Shown: positions 59,340 to 64,000 of the stretch, in pieces | Numbering within the stretch: the stretch's first letter is position 1 | Layout of the letters: each line of letters begins with the position of its first letter | Origin: Anaerolinea thermophila UNI-1 | GTDB taxonomy: Bacteria > Chloroflexota > Anaerolineae > Anaerolineales > Anaerolineaceae | DNA: 64,000 nt | Assembly: GCF_000199675.1 (NCBI RefSeq) | Contig: NC_014960.1 | Coordinates: 2,790,001-2,854,000 of the forward strand | Reading direction: 5' to 3' | Program-made: the position numbers and the translations under genes | Notes under the pieces: model-generated | Told to the model about the DNA's origin: nothing | The model's database searches: none | Seen by the model: the letters and a program-made list of their open reading frames with translations, nothing else

Positions 59340-60269
59340 ATGGAATACAAGGACTACTACCAAATTCTTGGTGTGAACCGGAACGCAAGCGATGATGAAA
59401 TCAAGAGGGCGTTCCGCAAGTTGGCTTTAAAATACCACCCTGACCGCAACCCGGGCAACAAACAAGCCGAAGAAAAATTCAAGGAAATCAACGAGGCTTA
59501 TGAAGTGCTGAGCGACCCGGAAAAGCGACGGCGTTACGACCAGTTAGGTGACTCGTACTTCCGCTGGCAGCAATCTGGAGCACCCGGCGGCTTTGACTGG
59601 AGTCAATGGGTTTCGCAACCAGCCGGCGGGGTACGGGTGGAAGTTGGCGATCTGGACGATTTGTTCGGCGGGAGTTTTTCGGAATTCTTCCAGAGCATCT
59701 TTGGCGGGTATGCCAGATCTGCCGGTACCGCCACTGCGGGAACCCGCACCCGCACACGCACGGCGCGCCCTGCGCCGGTAGAGTACCCGATTCAGATTAC
59801 TTTTGAAGAAGCCTACCGCGGCGGCGAGCGTACCCTGGACATTGACGGGCGGCGCGTTCAGGTCAAAATTCCCGCCGGTGCCGATAACGGCACCAAAATC
59901 CGCATGGCAGGCATGGGACAGGTGATGCCCGACGGCACACGGGGCGACCTTTACCTGGTGGTGGAAATCACCCCCGATCCACGCTTTGAACGCAAAGGGC
60001 ACGATATTTACACCGAGTTCGACCTGGATTTGTACACAGCGGTGCTGGGGGGTGAAGCCCGCTTGCAAACGCCGGAGGGTGCCGTGCTTCTCACCATCCC
60101 CGCAGGCACACAACCCGGGCAAACTTTCCGCCTGGCAGGCAGAGGAATGCCATACCTGAAGAACCCTTCCCAACGCGGGGATTTATATGCTCGTGCAAAG
60201 GTGAGCCTTCCCCGTCATCTTACCCCTGAACAACGCGCCTTATTTGAACAACTGGCGCGGCTTAAATAA
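59340..60269 (+). CDS. DnaJ/CbpA-type co-chaperone (J domain + CTD, no zinc finger)
   Basis: 309 aa. J domain at 1-70 with the HPD in YHPDRNPGNKQ, a Gly/Phe-rich linker with few Gly (about 75-140), and two beta-sandwich substrate domains (about 145-309; IQITFEEAYRGGERTLDIDG). The CxxCxGxG zinc finger of DnaJ is absent, making it CbpA/DnaJB-like. It stimulates DnaK and hands over unfolded protein. The ATG at 59340 is chosen because it follows the -10 box by 7 nt; an ATG 9 nt upstream overlaps the -10 box. First gene of an operon with HtrA and baeRF. Confidence 0.92.
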   Translation: MEYKDYYQILGVNRNASDDEIKRAFRKLALKYHPDRNPGNKQAEEKFKEINEAYEVLSDPEKRRRYDQLGDSYFRWQQSGAPGGFDWSQWVSQPAGGVRVEVGDLDDLFGGSFSEFFQSIFGGYARSAGTATAGTRTRTRTARPAPVEYPIQITFEEAYRGGERTLDIDGRRVQVKIPAGADNGTKIRMAGMGQVMPDGTRGDLYLVVEITPDPRFERKGHDIYTEFDLDLYTAVLGGEARLQTPEGAVLLTIPAGTQPGQTFRLAGRGMPYLKNPSQRGDLYARAKVSLPRHLTPEQRALFEQLARLK

Positions 60270-60314
60270 AGAGCAGTTGACCTGCTCCGCCCAAGTTTCT
60301 TTAATAGAGGTGGT

Positions 60315-61487
60315 ATGAAACATCGCATTTCCCTGTTTTTTGGCGTGATCTTCCTTGCCCTAGTCACCCTTGCCTGCCGTTTTACACTTCCCGAAACGCT
60401 CCAACCCATTCCCAGCCCCACCGCCGCAGCGCCCGTGACCGTCCAGACTCCCGCGGTTGAACCACCTGCCAGCGTTTCAGTCCCCGACCTGGTTTCTCAT
60501 CAGGACCGGCTGGTAGCGTTATACGAACAGGTCAATCCCGGTGTGGTGAGTTTACAGGTGCTGACCGAAACTGGCGGCAGTCAGGGGTCGGGCTTCGTCT
60601 ATGACCGCGAAGGGCACATTATCACTAATTTCCATGTGGTGGACGGTGCCACGGATTTAGAAGTGGATTTTCCCTCGGGGATTAAGGTGCGCGGGGAAGT
60701 CATCGGCACCGACCCGGACTCGGATTTGGCGGTGGTCAAAGTGAACGTCCCGCCAGAGGAACTTCATCCTCTCCCCCTGGGCAGTGGCGAAGCCGTCAAA
60801 GTGGGACAAACGGTGGTTGCCATCGGCAACCCCTTTGGACTCTCCAGCACCATGACGCTGGGAATCGTCTCCGCCAAGGGGCGAACGCTGGAATCGCTGC
60901 GCGAAGCGCCGCAGGGGGGCTTTTTCTCCACCGGCGGTTTGATTCAGACCGACGCCGCCATTAACCCGGGCAACTCAGGCGGACCCCTGTTGAATCTGAA
61001 CGGCGAAGTCATTGGCGTGAACCGCGCCATCCGCACAACCACCATGACCGCGCTGGGCGAACCCACCAACAGTGGAATTGGCTTTGCGGTTAATGTTGAC
61101 ATCGTGGCACGAGTTGTGCCAGAATTGATTAAGAACGGGAAATATGATTATCCCTACCTGGGGGTGAGCAGTCAGGAGGAAATTACCCTGATGATGCAGG
61201 AAGCCTTGGGATTACCCCGTGCAACCGGAGCGTACGTTCTGGAAGTACGCCCCAACAGTCCTGCCGCTCGAGCGGGATTGCGCGCGGGGACGCGTTCCTC
61301 ATCCATCCCCGGTTTGCCTGCCGGTGGTGATTTAATCATCGCCGTGGATGGACGCCCGGTGCGTGTGTTTGGCGATTTGCTCAGTTATCTGATGATCTAC
61401 AAACGCCCCGGCGACACCATCGTTCTCACCATTCTGCGCGATAACAAAGAAATGGAGGTGACCGTCACGCTGGACAAACGACCTTAA
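60315..61487 (+). CDS. HtrA/DegP-type serine protease lipoprotein with PDZ domain
   Basis: 390 aa. The signal ends in TLAC with an acylated Cys near residue 22, then a Pro/Ala-rich tether. The trypsin-like protease follows: H107 (ITNFHVV), D137 (DSDLAVVKV) and S221 (NPGNSGGPL). One PDZ domain (about 285-385; APVR-type loop GLRAGTR, VDGRPVRVFGDLLSYL) closes it. Degrades or refolds damaged proteins outside the membrane. It starts 45 nt after the DnaJ stop; GAGGTGG precedes its ATG. The triad is complete. Confidence 0.94.
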   Translation: MKHRISLFFGVIFLALVTLACRFTLPETLQPIPSPTAAAPVTVQTPAVEPPASVSVPDLVSHQDRLVALYEQVNPGVVSLQVLTETGGSQGSGFVYDREGHIITNFHVVDGATDLEVDFPSGIKVRGEVIGTDPDSDLAVVKVNVPPEELHPLPLGSGEAVKVGQTVVAIGNPFGLSSTMTLGIVSAKGRTLESLREAPQGGFFSTGGLIQTDAAINPGNSGGPLLNLNGEVIGVNRAIRTTTMTALGEPTNSGIGFAVNVDIVARVVPELIKNGKYDYPYLGVSSQEEITLMMQEALGLPRATGAYVLEVRPNSPAARAGLRAGTRSSSIPGLPAGGDLIIAVDGRPVRVFGDLLSYLMIYKRPGDTIVLTILRDNKEMEVTVTLDKRP

Positions 61488-61550
61488 CCCATGCTATCCC
61501 GCCGAGAGGCGGCATCACGTTCTTTCAACAATCTGAATAAGGAGGTTGCC

Positions 61551-62648
61551 ATGTTTACCGAACATGACTTGCGGGAACTGGTTGAGTTTGTCGCACCCGC
61601 CCCCGTGCTGAGTTTGTACCTCAATACGGATCCATCTGAAGGCAATGCCGATTTTCACCGGTTGCGGGCGCGCAGTATGCTCAAAGACATCAACCTTCCG
61701 CAGGATGTAGAGGCAATCCACCGCTACTTAGATTTTGAATACCCCTTCACCGGGGGAGGAGTGGCGATTTTCTCTTGCGCACAGGAGGGCTTTTTCCGCG
61801 GCATTCCGCTGGCGGTTCCTGTGCGCAATGCGATTCATGTTGGAGATCGTCCCAGCGTGAAAATTCTGGCTGGGCTTCTGGATAGTTACGGCGGGTACGG
61901 CGTTGTGCTGGTAGATAAACAGGGCGCACGTTTGTTCTACTTCCACATGGGTACACTGGTGGAACAGGAAGGCATCATGGGCGAAGCCATCAAGCAGGTC
62001 AAGCGCGGTGGGGCTTCCTCGTTCCCGGGCAGAAGGGGCGGCGTGGCTGGACGCACCCGCGCCGTGGAAGAACAAATCGAGCGCAACATGAAAGACACAG
62101 TTGAATACGCCACCCGCTTCTTTGAACACCATAAAGTGCGCCGTATTCTGATTGCCGGCACGGATGAAAACGTCCAGCAATTCCGCTCTCACCTTCCCAA
62201 GTCCTGGCTCAGTCTGGTAGTAGGCACGTTTCCGATGAGCATGACCGCCAGCCATGCCGAGGTGCTTCAGCGTGCCATGCAGGTCGGCAATGAAGCCGAA
62301 AAACACCGCGAGGAGCGCCTGATTGAAGACCTGATCACTTTTGCCGCCAAAGGGGCGAGCGCCGTGGTTGGGCTGGAAGACACCCTGCAAGCCGTCAATC
62401 AGGGGCGCGTCCAGACGCTGGTCATCTCGGAAGGATTCCGCAAGGTGGGTTACCGCGAACGCGAGACCGACTTCCTCACCACGCAACCTTCAGAAGAAGG
62501 CATCAACGAAGGACGCTATATCAAGGTGTACGATGTTGTGGAACTGGCAGTGAACCACACCTTGCGCTCCGGCGGGGATGTGGATGTCGTGATGCAGGCG
62601 GAGAAGATGGAGAAAGCCGGAAATATCGGCGCCTTCCTGCGCTTCTAA
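61551..62648 (+). CDS. baeRF-family (bacterial eRF1-like) protein
   Basis: 365 aa with an eRF1-like domain order: a N-terminal domain (VLSLYLNTDPSEG near 18-30), then a central domain with a loop at KRGGASSFPGRRGG (G153, G154, A155), a long helix and RRILIAGTDENVQQF, as in eRF1 domain 2, and a C-terminal L7Ae-like domain with LVISEGFRKVGYRERE. The loop that should carry GGQ has GGA. Such proteins are proposed peptidyl-tRNA or release-factor-like hydrolases, as in Vms1. Here the catalytic Gln is missing. AAGGAGGT lies before the ATG at 61551; a frame start at 61491 has no ribosome site. A terminator follows. Confidence 0.8.
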   Translation: MFTEHDLRELVEFVAPAPVLSLYLNTDPSEGNADFHRLRARSMLKDINLPQDVEAIHRYLDFEYPFTGGGVAIFSCAQEGFFRGIPLAVPVRNAIHVGDRPSVKILAGLLDSYGGYGVVLVDKQGARLFYFHMGTLVEQEGIMGEAIKQVKRGGASSFPGRRGGVAGRTRAVEEQIERNMKDTVEYATRFFEHHKVRRILIAGTDENVQQFRSHLPKSWLSLVVGTFPMSMTASHAEVLQRAMQVGNEAEKHREERLIEDLITFAAKGASAVVGLEDTLQAVNQGRVQTLVISEGFRKVGYRERETDFLTTQPSEEGINEGRYIKVYDVVELAVNHTLRSGGDVDVVMQAEKMEKAGNIGAFLRF

Positions 62649-62669
62649 TCACCGCTGTTTAAGAATTTA

Positions 62670-62704
62670 AAGCCCCCTCTTCGACAAAAACGGAGAGGGG
62701 GCTT
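62670..62704. terminator. Intrinsic terminator of the DnaJ-HtrA-baeRF operon
   Basis: 11-bp arms AAGCCCCCTCT/AGAGGGGGCTT (62670-62680, 62694-62704), followed by CTTTCCCTTTT. It also lies downstream of the minus-strand gene ending at 62720. Confidence 0.8.
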
Positions 62705-62719
62705 GCCTTTCCCTTTTGC

Positions 62720-63385
62720 TTACTTTAACTTTTCCACCGTCAATAAAATCTCGCTGGTCAGACGCTCCAGATCCTGTTCTGCCAAACGGGTGTCGCGCCC
62801 CAGGTCAGCCCGTGTCAACTCGATGAGCGTGGAGAGCGTTTTGGGGTCTGCCAGTTTCTGCGTTTCCAGAATGGGGTAGGCTTTTTTGAGCACCTCTTCG
62901 GCTTGATTCAACGCCGCTCGGGCGTCGGAGATTTTACGGTCGGCAACGTAAAGACGCGCCAGCGTAACCGGATACAAGCCTTCCAGCAAAGCAGAACGGG
63001 CTTCGGCTTTGCGGGCGTCTAACACCTCTTTCTCTACCTTCTGGAGTTTATCCTGAGTATCTCGCAGTTCGACAGTGGTACGCGCTAACGTTTCCTGAAG
63101 GGTACGTATCTCAGCCCGTGCCGGTTGAACCATCAAGAGATATACCGTCAATACCCCTAGCGCGTAAAACGCCACAATAAAGCCTACAACCCGTAATACC
63201 GGACGGACAATACGACCGGTGCGCGTCTCGGCGCTGAGGATATGCCGGAAAAATCGTCCCAGCCAGGAACCTTTTGGTTTTTGTTGCGGCTTTTGCGCTT
63301 CCAGTTTGACGGCTTTCACCGGCTCCGGCGCAGGCTGTTCCGGGGACAAAGCCGGCTCGGGAGGTAAATTCTCATTCTCGCTCAT
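62720..63385 (-). CDS. Single-pass membrane coiled-coil protein, unknown function
   Basis: 221 aa. Pro/Glu-rich N-terminus (1-40), a transmembrane helix (about 66-88; RVVGFIVAFYALGVLTVYLL) and a coiled coil (about 92-135), then a helical tail with TPR-like spacing (SALLEGLYPVTLARLYVADR). The ATG at 63385 overlaps the stop of the ClpP-fold gene by 4 bp (ATGA). Probably a partner or adaptor of that protease in the membrane; no known family. Confidence 0.75.
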   Translation of the reverse strand: MSENENLPPEPALSPEQPAPEPVKAVKLEAQKPQQKPKGSWLGRFFRHILSAETRTGRIVRPVLRVVGFIVAFYALGVLTVYLLMVQPARAEIRTLQETLARTTVELRDTQDKLQKVEKEVLDARKAEARSALLEGLYPVTLARLYVADRKISDARAALNQAEEVLKKAYPILETQKLADPKTLSTLIELTRADLGRDTRLAEQDLERLTSEILLTVEKLK

Positions 63386-64000
63386 CGTTGTTCTCCTTTC
63401 TCCGAAGAGGGACGCCACGGGTAGGGCATGGGCACGTATTCTACCGAGGGACGCCGCTGCATGGTTTGCGGGTAGAGATTCATCAATTGATACACTTCCT
63501 GAGGCATGTCCGTACTGATGTTCAACCCCAATTCTCTAGCCTCTTCTACGGTAATGGGATAGTCATGCGTCCAGCGCCCACTGGGTAATTCATCCGCCAG
63601 GCGCTCTGCCACTTCCTGCGAATAATGACAGCAGGCAATGCGCCGCACGGTCTCTTTGACCTGCACCATGGCTTTGCGAGCCACATCCGCAAGGATGAGC
63701 GTCTGGTCATCCACGCGGTTAATGTCCTTCTGCTCCAGCACCTTGAGGATAGACGCCGCCGGATACTGTCCCAGTTGCGGGTCCACCGGTCCGAGAACGG
63801 CATTTTCATCCATGACAATTTGATTTGCCGCCAGAGCAATCAACGTTCCGCCGGACATGGCATAATGCGGGACAAAAACCGTCACCGGCGCAGGGTGACG
63901 CGAGAGCGCATTGGCGATTTGCTCGGCGGCAAGCACCAGCCCGCCGGGTGTGTGCAGGATGATATCAATGGGTACTTTCGGGTCGGTAAGTTTAATGGCG
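63382..64000 (-). CDS. SDH-type ClpP-fold membrane-associated protease, 5' end outside window
   Basis: 206 residues are visible; the rest lies beyond the window. ILHTPGGLVLAAEQIANALS is the ClpP/crotonase-type strand-helix with the oxyanion glycines, PHYAMSGGTLIALAA carries the nucleophile Ser and DENAVLGPVDPQLGQYPA the Asp-region, as in the SDH_sah (serine dehydrogenase proteinase) family. A TM anchor may precede it. A partner coiled-coil gene overlaps its 3' end. The substrate is unknown; related proteins degrade membrane or cell-envelope proteins. Confidence 0.85.
   Translation of the reverse strand, partial: AIKLTDPKVPIDIILHTPGGLVLAAEQIANALSRHPAPVTVFVPHYAMSGGTLIALAANQIVMDENAVLGPVDPQLGQYPAASILKVLEQKDINRVDDQTLILADVARKAMVQVKETVRRIACCHYSQEVAERLADELPSGRWTHDYPITVEEARELGLNISTDMPQEVYQLMNLYPQTMQRRPSVEYVPMPYPWRPSSEKGEQR

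Noticed and set aside
1..64000. CRISPR array, tRNA/rRNA genes, insertion sequences or prophage.
   Set aside because: No regular repeats, tRNA-like ends, transposase or integrase reading frames were recognised; intergenic gaps are too small for most.

Overview
The window looks like chromosomal DNA of a Chloroflexota bacterium, most likely class Anaerolineae (Anaerolinea-like). The evidence is moderate GC with tight gene packing, lipoprotein-rich secreted proteins with Pro/Thr tethers, a sigma/FecR pair, an LplABC-type sugar importer without its own ATPase, many GAF/GGDEF sensors, and a large alpha-2-macroglobulin. This is inferred from gene content; no rRNA or other marker gene is present. I found no tRNA, rRNA, CRISPR array, insertion sequence, integrase or attachment site. 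Annotated features cover nearly everything; the only gene-free gap over 300 bp is 50051-50462, which holds a promoter and a candidate operator.

Layout. 1-7.7 kb: fasciclin domain (cut by the window edge), a short-chain dehydrogenase, moaA, a diguanylate cyclase, an RNase H-like protein, a Tat-type metallophosphoesterase, a degenerate GH29-like protein and a membrane protein. 7.7-16.3 kb: purine salvage (xpt-guaA), an S51-like amidotransferase fold, PolX, an aldo/keto reductase, a CBS protein and PcrA/UvrD helicase. 16.3-22.1 kb: an N-acetylhexosamine kinase-like gene coupled to GH20 hexosaminidase, a sigma factor coupled to a FecR-type protein, and a cyclase-family hydrolase. 22.1-26.2 kb: a CACHE-HAMP-GAF-GGDEF receptor preceded by a PotD-like lipoprotein gene whose frame is broken at an eight-base homopolymer, then a HAD phosphatase. 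26.4-40.1 kb: alpha-2-macroglobulin, and on the other strand the operon histidine kinase - FIST - lipid kinase - XPB/Ssl2-like wHTH protein. 40.2-50.1 kb: a NatAB-like ABC exporter with a CPBP-protease/S33-peptidase fusion, a degenerate DNA-methylase-like protein, and a PH-like/EzrA-like membrane pair. 50.4-58.2 kb: a sugar-uptake locus (binding lipoprotein, two permeases, GH36 alpha-galactosidase, a propeller glycosidase-like protein, GntR regulator). 58.5-64 kb: a dehydrogenase, a protein-quality-control operon (DnaJ/CbpA, HtrA, eRF1-like baeRF), a coiled-coil membrane protein and a truncated ClpP-fold (SDH-type) protease.

How it fits together. The strongest system-level signals are: (1) a PotD-like binding lipoprotein placed directly upstream of a membrane GGDEF receptor without any permease, the layout of the Vibrio NspS/MbaA polyamine-sensing pair; (2) an 11-bp word inside a longer shared TTGTC-N10/11-GACAAATGACA element at both the GntR gene and the sugar-importer promoter, which ties importer, glycosidases and regulator into one regulon; (3) five genes whose -10 box ends 6-7 nt before the start codon, predicting leaderless mRNAs; (4) several enzyme-family members with catalytic residues replaced (PolX, GH29-like, methylase-like, alpha-2-macroglobulin, baeRF), read from remembered family motifs and not from alignments.
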